The notes beneath the pieces are model-generated. The model searched no databases. It had not been told where the DNA came from and was given only the letters and a program-made list of their open reading frames with translations. Positions 12,201-24,200 of a DNA stretch of 64,000 nt are shown here, in pieces. The position numbers were made by a program, and so were the translations under genes. The DNA lies in assembly GCF_027244095.1 (NCBI RefSeq), contig NC_069658.1, forward strand, positions 263,136,687 to 263,200,686. The letters run 5' to 3'. Each line of letters begins with the position of its first letter. Position 1 is the first letter of the stretch. This stretch comes from Hemicordylus capensis. Taxonomy: Eukaryota; Chordata; Lepidosauria; Squamata; Cordylidae.

Positions 12201-15200
12201 CTCCCTTTCATATGCAACCAGGGTGGACCCTGCTTAGCTAAGGGGACAAGTTATGCTTGCTACCACAAGACCAGTTCTCCTCTCCAAAACGACCAACAGA
12301 GTCACACTTCCTCTGTCAATTCCCAATTGGAGATCTCTTTGCTTAAAAGGAGTTTTGTTTGAATGTGAGTATGTAATTGTTTAACCTAACCTGCATTGAT
12401 GAACTACAGTTGCTGTAGTTAGGAACATAGGAAGCTGCCATATACTGAGTCAAACGATCGGTCCATCTAGCTCAGTATTGTCTACACAGACTGGCAGCAG
12501 CTTCTCCAAGGTTGCAGGCAAGAACCTCTCTCAGACCTATCTTGGAGATGCCAGGGAGGGAACTTGGAACCTTCTGCTCTTCCCAGAGCGGTTCCATCCC
12601 CTGAAGGGAATATCTTACAGTGCTCACATGTAGTCTCCCATTCATTGCTCACATGTAGTTTCCAGGGCAGACACTGCTTAGCAAGGGGACAAGTCATGCT
12701 TGCTACCACAAGACCAGCTCTCTTTCTTATGAGATATGAGCAAAGAATAACCACAACAAATAGTCACACACACACCCCTGCCCCCAGTTTAAACATTTGC
12801 CCTATGTATACATTATGTTTTCCTTCAGTACAGGTGTTTGTATTTAATAATAATTCATGGGGCAGCCCAAAGTATTTGGGTGCCTGAAGCAAGGTGAAAA
12901 ATGCCGCCTAACCGTGCCTCCCCGCCAGCATTTTTACATAGGCAGGGATTGAGGAGAGGAGGTTTTTTTGCTGGCTACCTCTTATCATTTGAGTATACCA
13001 TGGACAGCCAGGGAAACAAACAAACGGATCATAGAACAAATCCAGAATTTTATCTTGAGGCACAAATGACCAGGTTCAAACTATCATACTTCGGACACAT
13101 TATGCGAAGACCCGGCTCCCTGGAGAAGTCCATAATGCTGGAGAAAGATGAAGGAAAGAGAAGAAGAGGATGACCAGCAGCAAAGTGGATGGACTCAATT
13201 ACGACAGCAATGAATGCACCACTGAGAGACCTTAAAAGCCAAGTTGAAGACAGATCTTCCTGGAGAGAATCAATCTATGTGGTTGCTAAGCGTCGACACC
13301 AACTTGACAGCACTTAATCAATCAATCACCTCTTATCATATTGTCTTGGCCACCTTTCACAAGGGGGCTTTTGTAAGGCTTTGTGAGGGCTGTGCACAAA
13401 CGAAGGGTGCTTGTAACCTTCCTCCTTGCACAAATCCCTCATAAGGCTGTGTGTGTGAAGGTTGCCACTGGCACACTCCCTCTTCACACACAGTCCTCAC
13501 AAAGGCTTTTCAGTGGTCAGACTGGGAGGCCCCAGCCCAACCCTTGGAAACCAAGCAGTGTTCCCTTTAACAAGGATTCCCAGATGTTGACTACAACTCC
13601 CATAATCCCCAAGCAAAAGCCATTGTAGCTGGGGATTCTGGGAGTTGTAGTCAACAACATCTGGGAATCCCTGTTAGAGGGAACACAGAAACCAAGTGAG
13701 CCCCCAATTCCAGCTGCTTCTCCTTGCCCTCCTGCCTGTTCAAAATAGGTGGGGAAGTTGGGGTGGCAGGAAGTCTGTTTTCATAATTTCTTTCCCCTCT
13801 AACCCCCCCCCCCCCCCGCTTTGTCAGACAGAGGGCCTGATGCAGCAGGGAGGCTGGAGGCAGCAGCAAATGGTATGTCAAAAATGAATAAATTAAAAAT
13901 TAAAAAAAAATTAAAGGGTGTGGGAGTGACAGGACTGGGTGGGGTGAGGCATCCATAGGTAGTCAGTCTGCTGTCTTTTTTAGTCCAGTGTTTGAGGCGA
14001 TTGCTTCATCTCACCTCATTAGTGGTGTGGAGCCCTCTTATGTACATGTTATAAAATGGCTGGGGAGTGGGTGTTTCCAAAACTGCCCATATTTAACTTA
14101 CAGAGAATTTTTTTAAAAAACAAAACCCTAAAATGACAATCCAATTATCTGGATAAAGAATGTATGGATTTACCTGGGCTTAAAAGTGAACCTGGGTATA
14201 TGCCCCCTCAAATGCAGGATGCAGATGGGCATTGAATATAATGTGTGAATAACTGGACATGCATACAGATCTGTGGGTTTGTACACCACACACAGATTGT
14301 ACACAGGGATGTGAGTTTTCTGGAGAACTTTGACTTGGAAAAGTTTCTGAAACTTTTTTTGGGGGGGATCCCTATGCAATTCCCCCCCCCCCCCCATTTG
14401 CGTAAAATTTGCATGATTTTTTATTAACATTTACTGTGCACATTTTTCTGATGCTCTATCAGGCTTCCCCAACCTACAGCCCTCCAGATGTTGCTGAACT
14501 ACAATTCCCATCATCCCAGCCACAATAAGTTGTAGCTGGGGGTGATGGGAATTGTAGTTTGGCAACATCTGGAGGGCCGCAGGTTGGGGAAGCTGGCCTA
14601 AATAAATTGTAATCTGATTTGGCATGTTGTTTGACCTATTTATACAGTACAGCAACTCCACCACATTAATTTCTCACACTGTATACCAAACGTTTTTCAA
14701 ATAGTAGAACTGAAATATTTGATGATCATTAAAGACACTTCATGTGCTTTTATTTGATATACTGAAATAAGTTTTATGTGGAAAGATTTTTTTATTGGAA
14801 TACTCAATCCTATATAATAAAAGGCTAAGTGAGTGGCCGTGGCTTTGGAACGTTGGGGATCTGCGTCCCTGCCTCCCTGGGCTGTGCTGGGCCTGCGCGA
14901 AGCGCAGGCCCAGAAGAGCCCAAGGGACACAGGACCTCAGACACCAGTGTCCCACAGCCACGGGTGGCCATTAGCCGGTGTGTGGTGGCGGGGGAAAGTG
15001 GCCGAGGCGGCGGCGGAGCCGCCGCCTCAGCCATGAGCTGCGGCACGGCGAGAGGAGGCCGAGGCAACCAGAAGCGGCCGCCCTGAAAAAGGCGAGGGCA
15101 ATGGCGGCGGGGGAAGACCGAGACGGGGGAAGCTGGGCGAGGTGGCGGCGAAGCCGCCAACGAGGCCCCGCCCGCTCACAGCCGTCGCCGCCGCCTGCTC

Positions 15201-18200
15201 ACCCGCCCTCCCAGCTGCCCAAAATGAAGCTGGGCGAGGTGGCGGCGAAGCCGCCAACGAGGCTCCCACCCGCTCACAGCCACAGCCGCCGCCGCCGCCT
15301 GCTCACCCGCCCTCCCAGCTGCCCAAAATCACCTTCCCCGCTCCCCCCCCAAAAAGATTAAGGGCCAAAATGGCCCATGAGAAGGTCGCCGCCCCCGCCT
15401 ATCGCCCTCCCAGCTGTTGAAGACCACCTTACCCGCTCCAGCCCGAGGGAAAAGAGAGGAGCTCACGAGCAGAGCTCCTCTCTGTGCTAAGTCACTGCTC
15501 AAACTGCCGCTATGGACGCAAAGGACGCCTATTGCGTCCATTGCGACAGTATAGGCAGCAGCTTAACACAGAGAATAGCTCTGTTTCCGAGTTCCTCTCT
15601 TCTCCTTCGGGCTGGAGCGGGTAAGGTGGTCTTCAACAGCTGGGAGGGCGATAGGCGGGGGTGGCCACCTTCTCATGGGCCATTTTGGCCGTTATTCATC
15701 CACCCCCCCCCCAAAAAAAAGTAAAAGCAAAATAAGGAAGAACAAAAACAGAGAACAACAACAAAACAAAAAACAAAAAGAGAGAGGGGACAAGGGGGGG
15801 GGAGAGACAGAAAGAGAGAGAGAGAGACAGAAAAGACGGGATAGAAAGCTAGCGCCCGTTATAACGGGCTTAAAAATACTAGTAAATCAATAAAGCATAT
15901 GCACCCTTCCACACACTTCGTAGGGATAATCACCTTAAGAACTTTGGAAATTGCTGGTCTTGCTTAATAATGCACTGGCATCCATTCATTGTTACTAATG
16001 AATTTTATGAAACACTTCTGAAACAATCAGAGATGTGGGGTGGAAACTTTTCCAAAATGGAAATTTTTACAGAAATTTCCCCCATACTTTACGCTTCCAT
16101 GGGAATATTTTCCATCGCTAACATTTCATTGGCTGACATCCAGATTAGCATTGCACATATGCAGCAGTATGACCCTCAGGGATGTATTATGGTGAACCAG
16201 TGAGCTTCAAAGAGAAGGAAAGATGGCAAAAATCACCCCTGCTCAAGCAACAGTGCAGCAGTAGTCTGGAACTTGCAGTGCTGTACATGTAGAGGTGCAC
16301 CTAGGTAATTTTTGAGCATGGACCTAAAGGCCTCTAAAGTATAGGGATACCCTTTGTAGATGTTGACTACAACTCCCAGAATCCCCAACGACAATGGCTT
16401 TTGTTAAGCATCATCCTATCCCCCCACACAGAGTGGCACATGCAGTATTTTAAACACATTTCTAACCTGACCACAACACCCGGGACAGGATTTAGGGGGC
16501 CCCAGGGAGTGTGGAGGCCCTGGTCTTCAGCCCCAAAATCCAGGGGTAAGAGCGCCTCTGTGCAAATGTGCAGTGCTAGACTGGATGTCAGCCAATGAAA
16601 TGTTAGCATGGAAAAATTCCCATGGAAGCATAAAGTATGGGGACAGTTTCTGGAAAAAATTCCACCCCACCTCTCTGTACATGCATTGGTTGGCTGGGTT
16701 AATAATTTAAAGTTTGTTTTTCAGTTGATCTATATAATTGATGGTTGGCATTTAGTTGGATTTCTCTGTATTTTTTTCTAGAATTTTTTTTTTAAGTAAA
16801 GAAATATTTGCCAAAAGTGGCCAAATGTATATTAAGACATCTTGTAATCAGGTGAGATCATGTAGCCAGGATATTAGGTTTCTCCAGGATATTTATTTTA
16901 GTGGTGTATACCTGTTAGTCTGCAGCAACAAAAACAAGTCCATTGTTACCTTAAAGACAATTGTATAAGCGTTCATGGACTACAGTTGCATATGGTTAAG
17001 TTGATTGTAAGTACCCTGAAAGCTTATGCCATGATTAATCAGAATATTTTGTTTCTCTTAGGAAGAACTGAAGATCCAGCTTCAGGCCTGGAGGGAGAAG
17101 AGAGAAAAGACTTTGAGCTTTTGTAAAGAGGAAGAGAACAAATACAAAGAGTTTCTGGTGGGTACTGATCTAATCTAACATTCCAGGTATGAGACATTAT
17201 TTATAGCTGACTCTTTGTTGGTCAGATAGCTTGCGTGTCCAGTAGGTTTGTGCATAAAAATGTCAGACTCCAACAAATGTGTACCATCTCCCTGGTGCCA
17301 TGTGGAGATGGGAACTCCCAGCACAGCCCACTCTATGCAGTGCCTGCCATTTCTTGTGTGTGTGTGGAGGGGGTGGGGGTCCTATGGAACTGGAGGCCAC
17401 AGGGAAAGGAGGAAGGCACGAAGGTGATGAAGGAAAAGTATGGAGGATTTTGAGAAGGCACACAGGGGTAACTGGGAACTACACTTCCCAGATGCCCCCA
17501 CATGCCTTCCCAGCATCTCTTACATCTTCCTGCTGTCCCTGCATCTTCTAGTTTTATAGGAAAGCCCACCTTCCTCAGCACAAGAAATGGCAAGTACTCT
17601 GTAGAGTTGATTCACTGGGAGTGCCTACCTCCGTGCAGTGCCAGAAGGCTGATACCCATTTGTCAGAATCAGGCATCCTGATGCACAGGTCTAATATTTA
17701 ATTGGACTTGCCTCACTGGGTAAGACATGTGCTGCAACTCTTGGGTGTTTGAAAAAATAAATAAATCTCTGTGTAGTTTCTGACTCTTATTTGCCTTTGT
17801 CTCTGTCCGGTACAGGCAAAGGTAAATGCTGAGAAGCAGAGGATAATATCTACATTTGAAGAAGTACATCATTTTCTGAAACAACAAGAAAAATCTGTGC
17901 TGAGCCATTTGGAGGAGCTTGCAAAAGAGGAGGAGGAGTTTGTTACTAAACTCTCTGGTGAGATCTGGCTTATGGATACCTTCATTCATGAGATGGAAGA
18001 GAAGAGTTGGCAGCCAGCAAATGCATTTCTGCAGGTGAAATCTCAGAACCTGGTTGAGCGTTTGAAAATACACAGAGCTAGACAAACACACATGTGATTC
18101 CCCCCATCCCCACTCCTTACTTTCATAGTGTTATCGGAGGCCTTCAGTAAAGTAGACAACTGCCTTCTGCCCTGCCCAAGAGATCGAGATGCAGGGACAT

Positions 18201-21200
18201 GAAGGAATGTCACACTTCCCCTGGTTCTGACATTGTGACAGATTTACAGTGGCTGACATGGTCACTTGCCCATCCAAGGGCAGGGCTAGCTAGGCATTGC
18301 CTAACCTGTTCCTTTAATTTCCATGGGACTGTGTTGAATATCGTTGTCCAGTTGCCAGCCACTAAATATTTACATGAATCGTGGTCCATACTTGTGCTGC
18401 ACTGCAGGCCTTTGTACACAATATGTACCACCCAGAGCTGGGTGTTTGTGGTGGCTCAGACCAGTGTTCCCTCTTAACAGGGATTTCCACGTGTTGTTCA
18501 CTACAACTCCCAACATCCCCAGCAACAATGGCCTTTGGCTGGGGATTGTGGGAGTTGTAGACAACAACATCTGGGAATTCTTGTTAGAGGGAACACTGGC
18601 ACACACCTCTTGGTCCTTTGCTTTAGGATGAGGGAATAGTTGGCTGAGGCATCTCTTCTGGGCTGGTGTTTTGGTTGGATGGTTGGTTGTTTCATTTATG
18701 TCCTGCCTAATCAGTAATGAGGCTGTGCACATGAGCAGCGCAACCTGGGTTGGGCTGCTCTTCTGCAGTGCCAGGATGGAGGCTGATCCCAGCACTGTGT
18801 CCCCCAGAAGCCCAGGTTTTTAACCCAGCCTTTAACTTGGGTTAGGGGGCGCGAGTGTGCCCTCTAACCCAGGTCCGGGATTGTGTGTATGCTCAGGCTA
18901 CACGCAGCCCAAGCATACACAGAGTCAGGTGCCTAGAGCACCCGATTCGGGGAATCCCTAAAGGCGCCATGCTGCTTGCTCAGTGCATTTAGGGATTCCT
19001 GGAGGCCAGGACTCTTTTTCCTGGCTTCCAAAGATCCCTGCAGCTGGGAGCTGTGTGGATCTTGTGGGTGTGTGAGCAGCGCGTCCCACACATGGAGCGG
19101 AATAGTCTGGGGAGAAGGTAAGCTCAATCTTGCCTTCCCCCTGTGCCCTCCCCACCCGCCACAAATGGTCATGTGCACAACCTTAATATCTAGGCAGTTT
19201 ACAAGCAATTAGGGATGTGCCCGGAACTGTTTCGGTGGCGGGGGTGCTCCCTTAAGGGTGTGGGAGGGTGCATCACCCCTCCCGCTGCATTTACTCCACT
19301 GGCGCTCCATTGTTTTAAAACTCTTTGAGGCGGCAACAGTCCTCCAGGCCGCCCCGTTCCCGTTCTCGGCCAGAAGTGGCCAGAAGTACCGGGCGCACAT
19401 GCCCTTGTCGCGTGTGTGCACGGCAGACGAGCATGCGACGGGCACATGCACGCCCGGTACTTTTGGCCAAGAATCGGAATGGGGCAGCAAGGAGGACCGC
19501 TGCTGCCCCAAAGGGCTTTAAAAGCCTTTTGGAGTGCCAGCGGGGGAAATGCGTTGGGAGGGGTGAGTGTACCCTCTCCCGCCCTTAAAGGAGCACCCCC
19601 GCCAACACCGAAATGCTGGAATGGCCCCAGTAGCCAAAATGTTTCAGAGGCCTCTACAATGGCCTCTGAATCGTTTCAGGCTCATGCCTACAAGCAATCA
19701 CTAGGCAGTTTGGTTGACCTCACAGTGGAGAGTTACCATTCTTGTATTGTTAACTTACACATTTGTGGGCAGACAAAAGACTGGAAATTCAAAATCATGA
19801 AGTGATCTTAATGGCTGAACCTCATTTTGGCTATCCTGTAACAGAGGGTCACAGGTGGATCAATAGCTCCTCTTCTGAATGACCCTGACCAAAACTACAT
19901 TGCCATTATAGCAATTCTGTATGGGAGCTAAAAAATGTGTGGTGTTTCACCGGTGGGACTTGATTTGTGTATATTAAAACTTCCATTTCTTTCTTTCCTC
20001 TAGAATATTGGGGAAACGTTGAACAGGTGGGTGGCTTATCTTGCTTCACTTTAGTGCTTTGCTAGGCCTAGCTACATAAAGCAATATACCCATCCAGACA
20101 GAGTGGAAGGGGCCAGAGAGGGCTTTTAAAAAGTTGTTGGAGATGTATTTTCCTCTTCTTCCTCATAGTTCCCCTTAGGAGGACACAGTTCCTGGCAGTT
20201 GACAAGAACCCATTTTAAGGTCCATTCACTTTCCCTCAATTCCTACCCATTCCAAGTGATTGCCCTTAATCTTTACACAAATGCAAACTACAGACAACAT
20301 TTACAATCTGTTTGCATCCTTTAATTTCTTTGCTCACAAGTCTTTACCGCATAACTAGTTACAGAGCCATGAACACAAATTTCTCATTCTTCACATAGTC
20401 CACACAATCTTCCTTAAGGTTGTGTGTGCTCCAGTTGCTGAGAGATCACCACAATCCCCCTCCCACACACACACACTTTTCTGAGAATTGGTCTGGCTTT
20501 CACCTCTGCTGTGGAATTTCTTCTGACCATCACAATGTCTTTTCAGCACACACACCTTACCTTCATATTTCTGAACCAGGATCTAGTAGAACATCTCCCC
20601 TTAGTACTGAAGCTGATGTAATAGAAGGAAGACCAAGTAGTGGACATAAAAATGTATTACAAATTTTTTCAAGGACAGTTAGATTATTCCTGTTTTCAGG
20701 TCCACAAAGAATCATTAACATTTCTTTAGACTCACAGACTTGCAAGCCAAATGTGAAACTCTAGCTTTTATATCCTGGAGATGTTGATAGTCCAAGACTT
20801 GTTACTAGAGAAGGTTAATGCAAGAGATGGAAAATGTTAAATTTGCTTAATATAATGGCCACCAGCCAATCATTTTAATGTAGAAGGTCAATATCCAAAT
20901 ACATGTGGGTGCTTTTAAGATGGATTTTTAAATTGTTCTTTGAAACAAAGAGTGTAATGTGGAATAATATGGGTATTTCATTTTTAATTTATTCCACCTA
21001 TTGATTTTATTTGTTACTTTAAGATTTGTAAAACTTGTATCACTTGAGAAATACATTTCAAATAAGGGATGTTGACTGTGTGTCTTCCCTTCTACTCAAC
21101 TGCCTTCTGGATTTTTCTAGGGCAGAGCTGTTCAGCTTTTGTCCTTGAGCTGTCTTTGGACTACATTTCCCATAATCCCCAGCCAAAGTAGCCAGTAGTC

Positions 21201-24200
21201 AAAGATTATAGGAGTTGTAGACCAATAGCTGCAGGAGGGCCAGAGTTGAGCAACCCTGTTCTAGGGAATAAAGCACAAGGCTGCAACATGTTAGTTGGTG
21301 CAGACAGATATCTCACTTTTCAACTGGATTGAATACAAGTTGCTTGCCTTTGTTTAGATCAGTCAGTAGCACAGCTCATGAAACTGAAAAATGCTGTTGT
21401 TTTCTTAGGTGCAAGGTATGGAAATTTCAACAACCGAAAGTTTGTTCTGAGTTGGAAAAGAAACTTTATGCCTTCTCTAAAAAATTCATCATTCTGCAGA
21501 ATACTATGCGAGCATTCACAGGTACTAAGCTAACAGATAAAAGAAAATATGGCAATTATATTTCTGTCTGAAGCAGGTCTTTTGGGGGTCTAGAGTTCCG
21601 CACAAAACCCCTCAAAAGAAATCATAGTGCCAGAATGAATTGGGCAAAGTGTAAGAATGTGCACGGAACCATTTTCCCTGGTTAGGCTTGAATCCAGACC
21701 AGATTTGAGCCGCCCCGGGCTCAGTTGAGCTGGGGCCTGGTCCATTCCAGCCGCCAGGCTTGAGGGATATACTTGTAAAGGGGAATTGGGCAAGGATTCC
21801 CCTTTACAAGTAAAGGGCTTTCAAAAAAGTAAATGTGGGGGGAGGAAAAGGGTAATTTTTACTTTTTAAAAATGCAGGCAGCGGGGATGGTGGGTCGTGA
21901 CACATGGCGAACCAAATGGTGGGGTGACTCATCCCATGTCTCAGCAGGGAAGGCAGGTGGTGATGCAAATGACCTCTGCACACGCACAGAGGCCACTCTA
22001 ATGGCGGCTGCACGTGCACAGGTTCTCAAAACGGGCTGCAGTCGGCCCGGCCTATCACTTGGGAGGCCAGTGGGCGTGCGGTTGGAGGAGCTCCACCTGC
22101 CACTGCTGGTGCATTCTAAAGGTAAAAACTAGCCCCCCCACCCACCGCCCCACAATTACCTTTTGGAAAGCCCTTTACTTGTAAAGGAGAATCCTTGCTG
22201 GATTCCCTTTTACAAGTATATCCCTTGAGCCATCAGGGTTTCGAGCCGAGGCATGGCTCGACTCGAACTCAGACCAGCTTCACTCTATGTGGGGCCGGGC
22301 TGGTTCAAGTGTGAGCCTTCAGGCCGAACCAGCTCAAACTGGAGCCTGGCTTGATCCAGGTTGGTGCGCACACCCCAAGCAAAGTGAACAAATATGCCTA
22401 ATTTTTCTTCAGCTTCTCAATCTGAGTTTTAATGGAGGAGGGCAAGCAAAAGTAACATATAAGTGAGATTTATGATGTCTGGGATATTCTGGCCAATATC
22501 CAGACTAATGAAGCTGATGTGCTCTGAGAGAGGAGCAATTTTCGTTGGTCTCCCCTTCCTTCTGTAGCAGACTGTGACTCCTGAAAATATGTCCCTGGGG
22601 GTTGTGCAGGTCAAAGATGTGTTGTGCCGCTGAGCTTTGGCCCTTTTCATTTTTGTAAGTTTGTGTACCATAGAAATAGCAATGTTTTGCACAAACTTTG
22701 CAAAGCAATCTCATATGTCTCCCTCTTTTGTTTTCTGTAGAAGATCTGCCACAACAAATGGAAGTAGAGTGGGGTAAGTCTCCAGAAAAAAGACTAGGGA
22801 AGGTTATGCCTCTATGGAGAAACAGAAGGCCGTGTTTTTACATTGTCTTTTCGTAAGCTGCTAATGAGAGGAAAGGGAGCTCCCACACTACCTATAATTT
22901 ATATCCTCTGTTTACTCACTTATTACAGATCATCCATACATTGTTGCTAGCCTGCTGCATTTCAGTGGTTTCTGAATAATGCTCCCATTTTTAAGACTTG
23001 ATCTGTGGCAATTTTTCTGGCATGCAATGGAATTGAAGCACTAGTCTTTCTCTTGTGGGTGGGCAAAGGTCAGTGGATGTGCCTGGTGATGCCCCTCCTG
23101 GGCACTTTCCAGATTAGACCCTACAATGAGTCCATGATGTATCTGCTAAGTGTGCTTCTGTACTTCTTTTGTTGTGACCAGGGCTGTCCCTAGGGGGGCA
23201 TGGGGCTGGGGGCGAATCAGCATGTGCAGGGGCTCCTAAAGATTTCAGTATAATATGCGTTACATGTAGACACACACCAATTTGGCCACATTGCGTCTTA
23301 CACCCGTTATTAGCTCATTTAACAATAAATTAAAAAGCAGTGGTCCCACTACACATCACTGGGGGACCCTACTTCTTACTTCTCTCTCTTGTGAAAATTG
23401 TCTGTTTATTCTTATCCTTTGTTTCCTATCTTTCAGCCAGTAGTCAATGCATAAATGAACCTGCCCCCTTATACTATGATTGCTAAGTCATACAGTAATA
23501 TATGGGTTGTTTTTATATCTGGGTGGCACTCAAGCATCTGAGTTTGCTATTGGAAGAAACAAGTTGGTTCCGCAACAAAATGTTGCACCTCCTCAACTTT
23601 AATACAATTTTCTTGATGCTATAAGGTGTTAAAAGCTCAGGCAGGCTAATCCCCAATCCTCCCTTTCTGAACTGTTCTAGAAAATTTCTTGCTGGTTTAA
23701 AAATATCTAATTTATAAGTTCTATTTCTCTCCCCTCCGCACAAAATGGATTACACTGTCCATTACAACATCCTTAAGTTTCAATATGAAATTTTCAGGTT
23801 GATAAATTTACAGGGAGGTAAGTCACCTTAAGTGGCGCAGCGGGGAAATGCTTGACTAACAAGTAGAAAGTTGCCGGTTCGGATCCCCGGGGCTGGTACT
23901 ATATCAGGCAGCAGAGATATAGGAAGATACTGAAAGGCATCATCTCATACTGCGTGGGAGGAGGCAATGGTAAACCCCTCCTGTATTCTACCAAAGAAAA
24001 CCACAGGGCTCTGTGGGCACCAGGAGTCGAAATCGACTTGACGGCACCCTTTACCTTTAAGTACTGTAACTGGTTTCAGTAGACTTACTTCCAAGTATTT
24101 ATTATCTTTTGGAGGTGCAAGGAATAGCATACTGTTTGTCTACTCTCTGCCAAAGCATGTCACAGTCCCCTCATGATTTTAACAACATAAATCTGGTCAT

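Larger units (their letters stand above)
9791..12335 (-). mobile_element. L2-clade LINE, 5'-truncated, with nested insertions
   Basis: On the minus strand, 11444-11992 reads a nearly intact reverse transcriptase core: FDTINHSILLERL, GVPQGSILSPVLFNIYMKPL and the catalytic YADDTQIYF. 10945-11439 and 9959-10230 supply the C-terminal blocks and the 3' tail, which ends in (ATTT)n near 9792-9821. A Helitron splits it at 10231-11150 and a 5S-type SINE at about 11988-12289; outside these the L2 resumes in register. It is the best preserved LINE here but is 5'-truncated. Confidence 0.85.

Noticed and set aside
23832-24058. Possible tRNA gene
   Set aside because: Box A and box B are present but no cloverleaf folds, and a SINE body and tail follow.
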